From NCBI RefSeq assembly GCF_963678635.1, contig NC_087065.1, positions 27,547,254 to 27,611,253 of the forward strand: a stretch of DNA of 64,000 bases. Direction: 5' to 3'. The translations under genes and the position numbers were made by a program. The notes under the pieces are model-generated. The model did no database searches. It had not been told where the DNA came from and saw only the letters and a list, made by a program, of their open reading frames with translations. Of this stretch, positions 11,801 through 23,170 are shown in pieces. The stretch comes from Symsagittifera roscoffensis (taxonomy: Eukaryota; Xenacoelomorpha; Acoela; Convolutidae). How positions within the stretch are numbered: the stretch's first letter is position 1; every line of letters begins with the position of its first letter.

Positions 11801-13800
11801 TGTTGGGCAGTTGATTTAGCTTCCCAGGATTCAAACGTTGGGCAGTTGACATACCTTCCCAGCTTTCAGTTGTTGGGCAGTTTATTTAGCTTCCGAGGAC
11901 TCAAGTGTTGGGCAGTTGCTTTACCTACCCAGGATTCAACTGTTGGACATCTGATTTAGCTTCCCAGGATTGAAGTGTCGGGCAGTTGATTTACCTTCCC
12001 AGGACTCAAGTGTTGGGCAGTTGATTTACCTTCCCAGGACTCAAGTGTTGAGCAGTTGGTCTACCTTCCCAAGGCTCAAGTGTGTTGGGCAGTTGATGTA
12101 CCTTCCCAAGAACCAAGTGTTAAGCAGTTGATATAGCTTCCCAGGACCCAAGTGTTTGATAGTTGTTTTAGCTTCCCAGGACTCAAGTGTTTGGCAGTTG
12201 GTTACCTTCCCAGGACTCAAGTGATGGGCAGATGATTTTGCTTACCAAGACTCATGTGTTGGGCAGTTGATTTACGTTACCAGGATTCAAATGTTGGGCA
12301 GATGATATAGCTTTCCAGAACCCAAGTGTTGGATAGTTGTTTTAGCTTCCCAGGACGCAATTGTTTGGCAGTTGGTTTACTTTCCCAGGAGTCAACTGTT
12401 GGGCAGTTGATTTACCTTACCAGGACTCAAAAGTTGGGGAGTCGATTTACCTTCCAAGGACTCACTTATTGGGCAGTTGATCTACTTTCCCAAGACTCAA
12501 GAATTGGGCAGTTGGTTTACCTTCCCAGGATTCAAGTTTTGGGCAGTGGATATAGCTTCCCAGGACCCAAGTGTTGGATAGTTGTTTTAGCTTCCCAGTA
12601 CGCAAGTGTTTGGTAGTTGATTTATTTTCCCAGGACTCAAGTGTTGGGCAATTGATTTATCTTTCCTGGACTCAAGTGTTGGACAGTTGATTTACCTCCC
12701 CAGGACTCAAGATTTGGGCAGTTCATTTTCCTTCCCAAGACTCAAGTGTTGGGCAGTTGATTTAGCTTTCGAGGACTCAAGTGTTGCGTAGTTGCTTTAC
12801 CTACCCAGGACTCCAGTGTTGAGCAGTTGATTTTGCTCACCAAGACTCAAGTGTTGGGCAGTTGATTCACCTTTCCAGGACTCCAGATTTGGGTAGTTCA
12901 CTTTCCTCCCAGGACTCAAGTGTTGGGCACTTGATTTAGCTTCCGATGACTCAAGTGTTGCGTAGTTGCTTTACCTACGAAGGATTCCATTGTTGGTCAG
13001 CTGATTTGGCTTCCCAGGACTCAAGTGTTGGGCAGCTGTTCTACCTTCCCAGAACTCAAGTGTTAGGCAGCTGATTAGCTTCCCAGGACTCAAGTGTTGG
13101 GCAGTTGATATAATTTCCCGGGACTCAAGTGTTGGGAAGTTGATACAGCTTCCCAGGACCCAATTCTTGAATAGTTGATGTAGCTTCCCAGGACTCAGGT
13201 GTTGGGCAGATGATTTACCTTCCCAAGACTCAAGTGTTGGGCAGTTGATTTACCTTCCCAGGACTCAAGATTTGGGCAGTTGACTTAACTTCTCAGAACT
13301 AGAGTGTTGGGCAGTTGATTTAGCTTCCGAGGACTCAAGTGTTGCGCAGTTGCTTTACCGACCATGGACTCAAGTTTTGGGAAGCTGATTTAGATTCCCA
13401 GTACTCAAGTGTTGGGCACTTGATTTACTTTCCCAGAAAGTGAGTGTTAGGCAGCTGATTTAGCTTACCAGGACTCAAGTGACGGCCAGTTGATTTAGCT
13501 TAACAAGACTCAAATGTTGGGCAGTTGATTTACCTTCCCAGGACTCAAAAGATGGGCAGTTGATTTAGCTTCCCAGGACTCATGTGTTGGGCAGTTGAAT
13601 TAGCTTGCCAGGACTCATGTTTTGGGCTGTTGATTTAGCTTTCCGGGACTCGAGTGTTGGGTAGTTGATTTAGCTTCCCAGGACTCAGTTGTTGGGCAGT
13701 TGATTTAGCTTCCCAATACTCGGGTAGTTCTAATGTTGGGCAATTCTTTTAGTTTCCAAAGACTCCAGGAAACCAGTGATGGGCAATTGATTTAGCTCTC

Positions 13801-15889
13801 AAGAATGTCTCAGAAACTCGTGTAAAATGACCCCGCCCTCCAATATTTTTCAATCAAAAATTTGTCTGAATATCTCCAAAACGTCTTAAGTTCCCTCAAT
13901 CAAATGCAAATTAAAAAGTCAGATTGTGTTTCTTGCACCAAGTTATGATTGAAAATTACTTAAAATTAAGTCTTACTGTCTTGAAAATGTACCAGTTTTT
14001 TTCGAAACTTCCCAGTAAAAACACAAAAGTGTTAAAAAATCTCTTAAAAGAGAAAAAGTTCATTATATTAAATTTGCCAAAGCAGTTGTTCCAAAAAAAT
14101 TTGTCTGGTACCTGATTGTCTCGCGTTATTTCCACTACTGTTGTGAATCTGACGTTTTTTACTTTATCGGTTTCTAAAAAAATGTTTGTTTCCAATCCTC
14201 CAGCCAATCCGGCCAGAACACCTACTTTATCTCGAGTTTACTATGCGGTACCTTCGTGTTCCGACTCCTGTTTTCAACCTTTATTGTTGTCAGTACTTAC
14301 TCTGGTTAATATAAAGTTATCAAATCGACGATGCCGATTGAATAATTATAGTTTTAAGGCCCCCTTTTTAAAAAGCCCAAAAGAATCCTTTGTCCTATAC
14401 AACCCCCCTGTCTAACCTCCCCACTTTATAGCCCCCCACTTAAGTGAAAAACCCTTCGAAGCGCGATGGGTACTAAACCAATCAAGAGAAAACGCGTAGA
14501 ACCTATTTTCAAGCTCTGCTCAAATAAAAACGTTTGCTCAAGTCAAAAATGTGGAAGGTGCCGCTTATTCACTTTTATAACTATCTCCATGAAAAATAAT
14601 TTGATGTTTACGATACCCGTTTGACCAACCAGCCCACTGCGGTGTTCTTTTCTAGTAGCCACACTGCACTGGTCACAATTCCGGTAGCCTCTTGCCAGTA
14701 GTGTCCTTTCTTGATATCCAGGAATCATTCCTCTAGCCCCTTCACTATCCAACTGGTCATCTTTTCTAGTGAAGTGTTCCAGTAGTTCTGCAAGGTTGCA
14801 AGGCTATCTGAAGACCCTTTCAACGACCAGATTTTGGGCACCTGCCAAATACTTGCTACTTTGATTGAAACGATCGGTCTTATTGTAAAACAGTATAAGT
14901 TTACTATCACTCAATATAAAGTTCTGATCCATCTAATCGGGAAATCAAATTCATTGTGTAGTTTTAGTTTTTTTCTGTTTTTTTTATTTCTCTTTTTTTC
15001 TTGTTTTTAGATTTGCTTTACTTCTGCTCATTTTTTGTTTCTCTATGTGTCCGCAATACTCGATTAGCTAAGCCTCGCATCCGAAAGCGCCTAGCTCTAT
15101 TGGTCCGCAATACTCGATTAGCTAAGCCTCGCATCCGAAAACGCCTAGAAAGCGCCCAGCTAAGCCTCGCATCCGAAAGCGCCTAACTACTCGATTAGCT
15201 ACGCCTCGCATTCTCAAATTTGTCTAAGAAGCTATCACGGTACAACCAGAAGGTGGACACGTTCTAGTTGAACCGTACCACCGATAATCTCGAATGGGCA
15301 TGTACCCCGGAGATGTGTCAACTTGGTTCGATCTCGTGGTCATGATTTCGTAAAACAACTAGGAGCGTCATAAAAGCACTATGTAACAGTCATCCGCTTA
15401 TGTCACATATGAGATTATGAAAAATAGGCCCAATAACCAATGGCTCGAGGATCGGGGACACTTCTCTTTTTGTACCTCAGTCTATCTTCTATTTTTGTAC
15501 CTCAGTCTGTCGAAGCAAAATCGCTTGGTTAAGACATGGAAATTCAAAATCATGTTACAGCTTCAGGGCCACTACCAAAACAATCCCACTCTAGAAATGA
15601 GATTGCCCCCATGGCTAGGTCTCTAAATAACCAAAACACGCAAACGCGGTTAAAGACAGTTTTTGAAACTCAAGTGTACAATTAGTTTTTTTGGACAGTG
15701 GACTTTTGATCCATTTTAGATGAATCAACCTAAAACCCGCCTTATCTCAACATGACTGTGTGAAAATACACTCAAAAAGTTAAATTAAATACTCACATAG
15801 TGAAGCAACTTTGGAATTAAGTACAAAAAGCAAGTGAAGCAACTCTAGAAGTTTTAAAAAATAACTACTTTTAACTCAAGAAGTTTTAT
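13801..15889. other. Island A, left part: unassigned AT-rich sequence
   Basis: The satellite decays over about 100 bp and unrelated AT-rich sequence begins. The same 2 kb recurs at 35,940-38,004 and 44,546-46,640 with a few percent differences, so it is a repeat, but I cannot name it with confidence. On the minus strand, 13,956-14,207 reads as an 83-codon frame with a K-F-F-W-N-N-C-F stretch followed by an LLGSFEKN stretch. This faintly recalls the D-N-F-F-T-S and G-T-x-R-x-N blocks of piggyBac-type transposases, but no catalytic aspartate can be assigned. Minus-strand frames at 14,543-14,752 and 14,725-14,910 are also conserved between islands without recognisable motifs. At 14,965-15,009 a long T-rich tract ends in TTTTTAG, like a 3' splice site. 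Confidence 0.55.
15049..15225 (+). repeat. 54-bp minisatellite in island A
   Basis: A 54-bp unit containing CCGCAATACTCGATTAGC and GCCTCGCATCCGAAAGCGCC begins with CCGCAA at 15,051 and again at 15,105, followed by shorter degenerate copies to about 15,225. It is shared with islands B and C but differs in copy number and tail. It is richer in CpG than everything around it. Confidence 0.85.
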
Positions 15890-18178
15890 TGTTTTGACCG
15901 TTAGGCAGCTTCACTCTTCGACCTGCCCAATCAAGGTTCTCTTTTGCCCAGCGATGGCACTCCTGTATGAATTCGCAGCGTTTTCTGTCGGAAACAAGAC
16001 AGCTCTGCCCAATATAGTTATTTCGGTAAAATTACGAATAGTATTTTTACTCCAGAAGAACACTTTTCGGTCCACTTTCCTGCAAAAATGATTCGAGTCC
16101 TTTGATTTAATTGACTTCTTATTTCAGTTGTCGCGATAAAATTGAGCATGACATGGTCGATTCGAATTTTTCAAAAATTACTGTTTCCCCAAAAATCAAG
16201 GTCAAACTTCAGAATATGACCAACAGGCATACAATTAAACTATGATTTACCACTAATACTACCACACATGCTGTTCTACTGGTTTATCCTCTTTTCGGTG
16301 TTCCTCAATCCTTGTGGTAAGATGTTGGATCGTCTGGCCAACATAGATGGATTGTCTCCACAACATTCAAGTCTCTACAGCACTTTTGAGTTAAATTCAC
16401 TGGAAAATATAGGTTTTCCATTTCAGCGTCGTGAAAATCATTTAAGCATTGGTGATATACCGCACTTTTTCTGCTGATGTCTGACTCTGATTCTCCCGAT
16501 TTTGAACCGTCAAGATGGTTGGTGAATGGCTGGCGTAACCGCAGTGCTTCCTCTTCTGAGTCTTTTGCTGTTTTTGCCCTCCCCGACGATCTTTTAAGGA
16601 TTGCGATGCAACCAGCGACGACCATTTTTCCTGATAATGGTTAACCAACCACTGTTTACTGTTGATTTCCATTGCTTTATCAAAATTTTCCCATAAGGAC
16701 GTACTGCGGAAAACCCGGTGAACAGTTCCTTCGGTCACACTTTTCTTGAACTGATGGGGATGCAACTTCTAAAATTTATTTTAGTTCCTCTATCTGTTGG
16801 TTTCTGATACCAACCACAGTTAATTTTCCTGTTTTTCTCAGTACTAATTTGTAAATCCAAAAATAACAAGTTTCTTCCAGATGTTGTCTCCATTGTGAAT
16901 TGTAAATTTTAACATAATAAGCTTGCTACATGCAGCATTTCTTCAGGATCAGCCTTCATTTTTCTCAGAATAGCGTCAATGTAACATCAAGGAAAAGAAT
17001 AGCAAGCTGCACTGATTTTTTTTCTTCCTCAACGCATTGCATTTTCTACAGCAGTAGATGGTTTCACTTTTAATTCGATACCCATCATCCGATATAGCAC
17101 CGCATTTTACGTGATACCACTTCAAACAGCATTCATTTTCCAAACCTTTGACTTGTACAAGACCTTCTTTGCAGTCGGGACATATTCCCTTAAGATGTTT
17201 TTCAGGAATATTTGTTTCGGAAATATCCCTCGATAGTGCAGTTCCCTAATGCTTCAGCCAAAGATTTGCTAAAGTAACAGCAAGCGATGCCTCCCTTACC
17301 AAACCACTTTTCTTAAAGTACCATGTTTCATTGCACTTGAAATGGACTTGACTAGCTGCCATGTTCAACAGTCACTTCTTGGTTTTTCTAGCAACTGAAG
17401 GAGGTTCATCTTGCTCAAAAGCTTTCTAGGAGCTATGTCTATTGCTTCTTTGAGTGGAACACTTGTATACAAACTCTTCTTCTCAACTAGACATATGACA
17501 TTTGAGCTCAAGACTAACGCTCTCTAAGTTTTCTATCGCTTCTATCGCTTGTTCAGGTTTTAATAGGAGCTACCAGGCAATTCTCTTAATACACCTTCGG
17601 CAACCAATAAAGCCTGGCAGGCTGCCCCCAGTAGACCTCATCCTTGCGTAGAGGTTCTCGCTTATTTCTTCGTTCTTCCTCATAGCCATCAGTTCCTTAT
17701 TGATATCATTTTCCATTTTCATCACGATCGAATCAATTGATTCTTTGCTTTCGCTGAAATATTTTGAATCTAATCAATCCGGTAGTTTGTTTTCGTACGT
17801 AACCTCCTCGTTGCACAGTACCAACGCCCTTGTCATATGGTACCGCAACCAATCCATTACTCTACCGATACTTTCAGGCGTTTTCAAGGCCCTTGTCAGA
17901 TGTTGTTTGTTTTTTGCTTATAGCACAGGCTCTTACCACTGCTTCGATCTCACAAAGGGCCTCCTGAGAGTCTTTTCGACTTTTGAGATCCGAAAAAAAA
18001 TTAGCCAATATCGGCGAGAATGTGTCTCAAAAAAGTTATCACTGGCAGGATGTTTCGGCCCTAATGCCAACATTTGTTGTACCAAATCTGGTAATTGAAC
18101 ATCATCAAAAGCTTTTACCGAACCCGCACCTTGCTTCCCTAGAGCTTGATCTTGCCTTTCAGAAGTTTCAGAAAACAA
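15890..18178 (-). pseudogene. Penelope-like retroelement, copy A (decayed)
   Basis: Read on the minus strand from 18,178 downwards, this fits a Penelope-like element: a single protein with an N-terminal segment, a telomerase-related reverse transcriptase and a C-terminal GIY-YIG endonuclease. Motifs seen: LGPKHP at 18,047-18,064; the RT fingers motif LPKVY at 17,589-17,603, in a different frame from the GGSLPGFIG just upstream; an FTMETTSGR...LLFLDLQI block near 16,860-16,910 (FLDL at 16,852-16,863) with a Y-Q-K-P-T after it; and the endonuclease core IYVGQTIQHLTTRIEEH (IYVGQT at 16,331-16,348). Copy A lacks 8 bp just downstream of the endonuclease and about 60 bp in the RT near 17,545 compared with copy C. 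Many stops and frameshifts break it. I did not find a clean Y-x-D-D box. The family call rests on the combination of FLDL/KPT and GIY-YIG. Confidence 0.75.
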
Positions 18179-19519
18179 TGTAGAGTTCGAGGGGCCGCCG
18201 TGGTGGCTCCACTTCATCCAGTACCATTGGAGATGCCTGTGCCAAATGTACAAAAAAATCAAATGACCAATCCGGAAATTGAATCAAGGGCGAAAACTGT
18301 GCTTGCTGGTTTTATGCTTCTTCCTCTACCATTCCTGATGACGTAATTGACATTATCTCTGCCATTAACAACTTATGTTATCTATTGGCAAAGTGTATCG
18401 AACCTGCACGATCGAAACTCTCATCTTCTCACGACTTGGAAAGTTTGAAGTCTGAACTTATACAATGAGTGAAAGAAATGAATATAGCCAGTATAGATGT
18501 ACCTGTTACTCAACCATCTGCTGAAGCAGCTGAAATTTGCGCCCAGAATGCAAACCGTTCTTTGAACCACGAGAGAACAACTAAAGAAATACGAATAAAT
18601 GAAATGAACGAAAAAACACTCGGCTAACTCTGCTACCCGACTTATAAATAACTTGTCTGAAGTCAAAAAAGTAATGGAAAACTTTGGAGAACCAACAGAC
18701 CAAATAGACAACATCAGTCGTCTTGTAAAGTACAGAGATACAAACACGCATTCTTGTACGATTTTCTAGCGATTGGACTGTCCGCAAGGCCTTGGCTAAA
18801 GCTCCAATGCTCAAAGACTACACCATGCGATTGTTTATCTCGAAGTCCCTAACACCAACTGAACAAGCAATTGAAAACAAAATTTTAAACCAGAGGCGAG
18901 AGTTGATAGACCTGTGAGCTAATAGAAAAAACCTGTTAACCAAGAACGGCAAGTTGTTCAGTAGTGGTAATGAAATATCTCTGTTGTGACTAAATAAATT
19001 TAGAATCGTCACTGTTAATGCACAAAACATGATCTCCCTAACTCGAAGACTGCATGTTCTGGACCATCTCTGTCTGCCTACTCCTGAATTAATATGTGTT
19101 AGCTAGACGATATACGACAAACTTGGCTAGACGAGACGATATACGATTCCACTTTATTCCCAGGTGGTCGATTTTTTGTGGTGATCTGTCGGTCAGACCG
19201 CTCACAGGGTCAACATGGGGGCCAACTTATTGCTACCAGTTATACCATGTTTAAAAGGGCTACTTTTACTGATGTCACGATTTTGAACTTTGATTTTGCT
19301 ACGGGGTGTCTTGTCCAGCTTGATTCTTTCATTCTCCTTGTGGTGGCGATATATTTTTGTCCAATTTGTAGTCGGTTTTGAACTCACATAGACCTTCTAG
19401 TTAATTGTGTCCAGATGTATCTATCCTTTCTAAAAAATTTGATTGAAAGTCACATCACTGTGGAAGATTTTCGATATTTGTATTACTAGTGACTTCAATA
19501 TGCCGCATGTAAACTGGAG
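18179..19519 (+). pseudogene. CR1-like LINE, copy A: ORF1 and start of endonuclease, truncated
   Basis: Plus-strand reading gives a C-x2-C ... C-x-C-W-F-Y ... pattern at about 18,235-18,320, a PHD-type zinc finger as found in ORF1 of CR1-group LINEs. A helical middle and a block reading LKDYTMRLFISKSLTPTEQ follow (about 18,810-18,870), which looks like the C-terminal domain of such ORF1 proteins. ORF2 starts near 18,990 with RIVTVNAQNMISLTRRLHVL, the N-terminus of an apurinic-type endonuclease, and reaches DFNMPHVNW (about 19,495-19,517). There the sequence switches within GGAGTT into satellite. Stops are scattered through it. Island C carries the same sequence but continues into LINE endonuclease, so the break here is a truncation at the satellite boundary. 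Confidence 0.8.
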
Positions 19520-20403
19520 TTGGGCGGTTGATTTACCTTCCCACGATTCAAGTTTTGGGCAGTTGATATAACTTCCCAGGACCCAAGTGTTGGATAGTTG
19601 TTTTATCTTCCCAGGACTCATGTGTTTGGCAGTTGGTTTACTTTCCCAGGACTCAAGTGTTGGGAAGCTGATTTATCTTTCCAGGACTCGAGTGTTGGGC
19701 AGTTGATTTACCTTCCCATGACTCAAGTGATGGACAGTTGTTTTTGCTTACCAAGACTCAAGTGTTGGGCAGTTGATTTACCTTCCCAGGGTTCAAGTGT
19801 TGGGCAGTTGATATAGCTTCCCAAGACCCAAGTGTTGGATAGTTGTTTAAGCTTCACAGGATTCAAGAGTTTTGCAGTTGGTTACTTTCTCAGGACTCAA
19901 GTGTTGAGCAGTTGATTTACCTTCCCAGGACTCAAGTGTTGGGCAGTTGATCTACCTTCCCAAGACTCAAGTGTGGGGCAGTTGATTTAGCTTCCCAGGA
20001 CTCAAGTGTTGGGCAGTTGACTTATCTTCCCAGCTTTCAACTGTTGGGCAGTTTATTTAGCTTCCGAGGACTCAAGTGTTGGGCAGTTGCTTTACATACC
20101 CAGGATTCAAGTGTTAGACAGCTGATTTAGCTTCCCAGGACTCAAGTGTTGGACAGTTGATTCACCTTCCCAGGTCTCAAGTGTTGGGCAGTTAATCTAC
20201 CTTCCAAGACTCGAGTGTTGGGCAGTTGATTTACCCTCCCAGGCTTCAAGTGCTGGGCAGTTGATGTAGCTTCCCAGGGCCCAAGTGTTGGATAGTTGAT
20301 TTACCTTCCCAGGACTCAAGTGTTGGGCAGTTGATCTACCTTCCCAAGACTCAAGTGTGGGGCAGTTGATTTAGCTTCCCAGGACTCAAAGGTTGGGCAG
20401 TTG
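19520..20403 (+). repeat. 35-bp satellite, block S2
   Basis: About 25 units in the same orientation as S1. It starts abruptly inside a unit at the LINE breakpoint and ends at the duplication join. Its order of variants is repeated at 20,884-21,768. Confidence 0.95.
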
Positions 20404-20883
20404 AACTCGAAGACTGCATGTTCTGGACCATCTCTGTCTGCCTACTCCTGAACTAATATGTGTTAGCTAGACGATATACGATAAACTTGGCTAGACGAGA
20501 CGATATACGATTCCACTTTATTCCCAGGTGGTCGATTTTTTGTGGTGATCTGTCGGTCAGACCGCTCACAGGGTCAACATGGGGGCCAACTTATTGCTAC
20601 CAGTTATACCATGTTTAAAAGGGCTACTTTTACTGATGTCACGATTTTGAACTTTGATTTTGCTACGGGGTGTCTTGTCCAGCTTGATTCTTTCATTCTC
20701 CTTTTGGTGGCGATATATTTTTGTCCAATTTGTAGTCGGTTTTGAACTCACATAGACCTTCTAGTTAATTGTGTCCAGATGTATCTATCCTTTCTAAAAA
20801 ATTTGATTGAAAGTCACATCACTGTGGAAGATTTACGATATTTGTATTACTAGTGACTTCAATATGCCGCATGTAAACTGGAG
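20404..20883 (+). pseudogene. LINE endonuclease fragment, second copy made by the 1,364-bp duplication
   Basis: Near-identical copy of 19,040-19,519: ORF2 endonuclease from the start region to DFNMPHVNW, bounded on both sides by satellite. It has no target-site duplication and no 3' tail, so it was copied as DNA and did not transpose here. Confidence 0.9.
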
Positions 20884-21769
20884 TTGGGCGGTTGATTTAC
20901 CTTCCCACGATTCAAGTTTTGGGCAGTTGATATAACTTCCCAGGAGCCAAGTGTTGGATAGTTGTTTTATCTTCCCAGGACTCATGTGTTTGGCAGTTGG
21001 TTTACTTTCCCAGGACTCAAGTGTTGGGAAGCTGATTTATCTTTCCAGGACTCGAGTGTTGGGCAGTTGATTTACCTTCCCATGACTCAAGTGATGGACA
21101 GTTGTTTTTGCTTACCAAGACTCAAGTGTTGGGCAGTTGATTTACCTTCCCAGGGTTCAAGTGTTGGGCAGTTGATATAGCTTCCCAAGACCCAAGTGTT
21201 GGATAGTTGTTTAAGCTTCACAGGATTCAAGAGTTTTGCAGTTGGTTACTTTCCCAGGACTCAAGTGTTGAGCAGTTGATTTACCTTCCCAGGACTCAAG
21301 TGTTGGGCAGTTGATCTACCTTCCCAAGACTCAAGTGTGGGGCAGTTGATTTAGCTTCCCAGGACTCAAGTGTTGGGCAGTTGACTTATCTTCCCAGCTT
21401 TCAACTGTTGGGCAGTTTATTTAGCTTCCGAGGACTCAAGTGTTGGGCAGTTGCTTTACATACCCAGGATTCAAGTGTTAGACAGCTGATTTAGCTTCCC
21501 AGGACTCAAGTGTTGGACAGTTGATTCACCTTCCCAGGTCTCAAGTGTTGGGCAGTTAATCTACCTTCCAAGACTCGAGTGTTGGGCAGTTGATTTACCC
21601 TCCCAGGCTTCAAGTGCTGGGCAGTTGATGTAGCTTCCCCGGGGCCCAAGTGTTGGATAGTTGATTTACCTTCCCAGGACTCAAGTGTTGGGCAGTTGAT
21701 CTACCTTCCCAAGACTCAAGTGTGGGGCAGTTGATTTAGCTTCCCAGGACTCAAAGGTTGGGCAGTTGA

Positions 21770-23170
21770 TTCACCTTCCCAGGTCTCAAGTGTTGGGCAG
21801 TTAATCTACCTTCCAAGACTCGAGTGTTGGGCAGTTGATTTACCCTCCCAGGCTTCAAGTGCTGGGCAGTTGATGTAGCTTCCCAGGGCCCAAGTGTTGG
21901 ATAGTTGATTTACCTTCCCAGGACTCAAGTGTTGGGCAGTTGATCTACCTTCCCAAGACTCAAGTGTGAGCAGTTGATTTAGCTTCCCAGGACTCAAGTG
22001 TTGGGCAGTTGACTTATCTTCCCAGCTTTCAACTGTTGGGCAGTTTATTTAGCTTCCGAGGACTCAAGTGTTGGGCAGTTGCTTTACATACCCAGGATTC
22101 AAGTGTTAGACAGCTGATTTAGCTTCCCAGGACTGAAGTGGTGGACAGCTGATTTACCTTCCCAGGACTCAAGTGTTGGACAGTTGATTCACCTTCCCAG
22201 GTCTCAAGTGTTGGGCAGTTAATCTACCTTCCAAGACTCGAGTGTTGGGCAGTTGATTTACCCTCCCAGGCTTCAAGTGCTGGGCAGTTGATGTAGCTTC
22301 CCAGGGCCCAAGTGTTGGATAGTTGATTTACCTTCCCAGGACTCAAGTGTTGGGCAGTTGATCTACCTTCCCAAGACTCAAGTGTGGGGCAGTTGATTTA
22401 GCTTCCCAGGACTCAAGTGTTGGGCAGTTGACTTATCTTCCCAGCTTTCAACTGTTGGGCAGTTTATTTAGCTTCCGAGGACTCAAGTGTTGGGCAGTTG
22501 CTTTACATACCCAGGATTCAAGTGTTAGACCGCTGATTTAGCTTCCCAGGACTGAAGTGGTGGACAGCTGATTTACCTTCCCAGGACTCAAGTGTTGGAC
22601 AGTTGATTCACTTTCCCAGGTCTCAAGTGTTGGGCAGTTAATCTACCTTCCAAGACTCGAGTGTTGGGCAGTTGATTTACCCTCCCAGGCTTCAAGTGCT
22701 GGGCAGTTGATGTAGCTTCCCAGGGCCCAAGTGTTGGATAGTTGATTTACCTTCCCAGGACTCAAGTGTTGGGCAGTTGATCTACCTTCCCAAGACTCAA
22801 GTGTGGGGCAGTTGATTTAGCTTCCCAGGACTCAAGTGTTGGGCAGTTGACTTATCTTCCCAGCTTTCAACTGTTGGGCAGTTTATTTAGCTTCCGAGGA
22901 CTCAAGTGTTGGGCAGTTGCTTTACATACCCAGGATTCAAGTGTTAGACAGCTGATTTAGCTTCCCAGGACTGAAGTGTCGGATAGCTGATTTACCTTCC
23001 CAGGACTCAAGTGTTGGACAGTTGATTCACCTTCCCAGGTCTCAAGTGTTGGGCAGTTAGTCTACCATCCCAAGACTAGAGTGTTGGGCAGTTGATTTAC
23101 CCTTCCAGGCTTCAAGTGCTGGGCAGTTGATGTAGCTTCCCAGGGCCCAAGTGTTGGATAGTTGATTTAC
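21770..23170 (+). repeat. 419-bp higher-order repeat (12 units) in S3
   Basis: The marker GACTTATCTTCCCAGC starts at 22,011, 22,430 and 22,849, giving spacings of exactly 419 and 419 bp, one base short of 12 x 35. The missing base is the shortened CTACCTTCCAAGACTCGAG unit present in each copy. The third copy starts to diverge near 23,060. Confidence 0.88.

Larger units (their letters stand above)
1..13800 (+). repeat. 35-bp satellite array, block S1
   Basis: Continuous head-to-tail array of a 35-bp unit, roughly 390 copies, starting before the window. A perfect consensus unit lies at 11,196-11,230. Within a unit, CAAGTG sits at positions 6-11 and CAGTTG at 17-22, and the unit ends in CTTCCCA. 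The consensus has no CpG. Units occur as recognisable variants, for example GATTCAAG...GACAGCTG, GACTGAAGTGTCGG, GCTTTCAATTG and GGCTCATGG types, repeated in the same order. Monomers become more divergent in the last 1.5 kb (from about 12,300), as expected at an array edge. Because 35 is not a multiple of 3, each frame reads three units as 35 residues, which produces chance open frames of 60-96 codons that are not genes. Confidence 0.97.
19040..21768 (+). repeat. 1,364-bp tandem duplication across the LINE/satellite junction
   Basis: Unit 1 is 19,040-20,403 and unit 2 is 20,404-21,768. Each unit is about 480 bp of LINE endonuclease followed by about 885 bp of satellite. Offsets are constant at 1,364 (for example MVICRSDRSQ frames at 19,178 and 20,542), rising to 1,365 after a 1-bp gain in unit 2 near 21,638 (CCCCGGGGCCC). 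The join at 20,404 is satellite GGCAGTTGA running directly into ACTCGAAGACTGC of the LINE. Divergence between the units is very low, so the event is recent. Confidence 0.93.

Noticed and set aside
10131-12616. Open frames of 60-96 codons in the satellite on both strands, with 35-residue repeats such as GSWFTFPGLKCW or VSKINCPSLESWE
   Set aside because: A 35-bp unit read in any stop-free frame gives a 35-residue repeat every three units. The frames start mostly at non-ATG codons, appear in several frames and strands, and shift with each 1-bp indel. No codon-level constraint is visible.
1-13800. CRISPR-like array (regular 35-bp spacing)
   Set aside because: Units are contiguous variants of one sequence with no unique spacers, and the setting is eukaryotic.
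14116-14415. Plus-strand 99-codon frame as a gene (also 44,858-45,172)
   Set aside because: It overlaps the more conserved minus-strand frame, is broken in island B, and shows no recognisable domain.
15051-15158. The 54-bp repeat as a tRNA-related sequence
   Set aside because: No cloverleaf, A box or B box could be laid out on it.
18421-18814. Minus-strand frames of 77-108 codons over the LINE ORF1 (also 49,205-49,598)
   Set aside because: They are antisense shadows of the LINE ORF1, whose plus-strand reading has identifiable motifs.
13801-19519. Target-site duplications flanking island A as evidence of insertion
   Set aside because: No matching short repeats at the two ends, and the left junction is shared with islands B and C, which points to segmental duplication.
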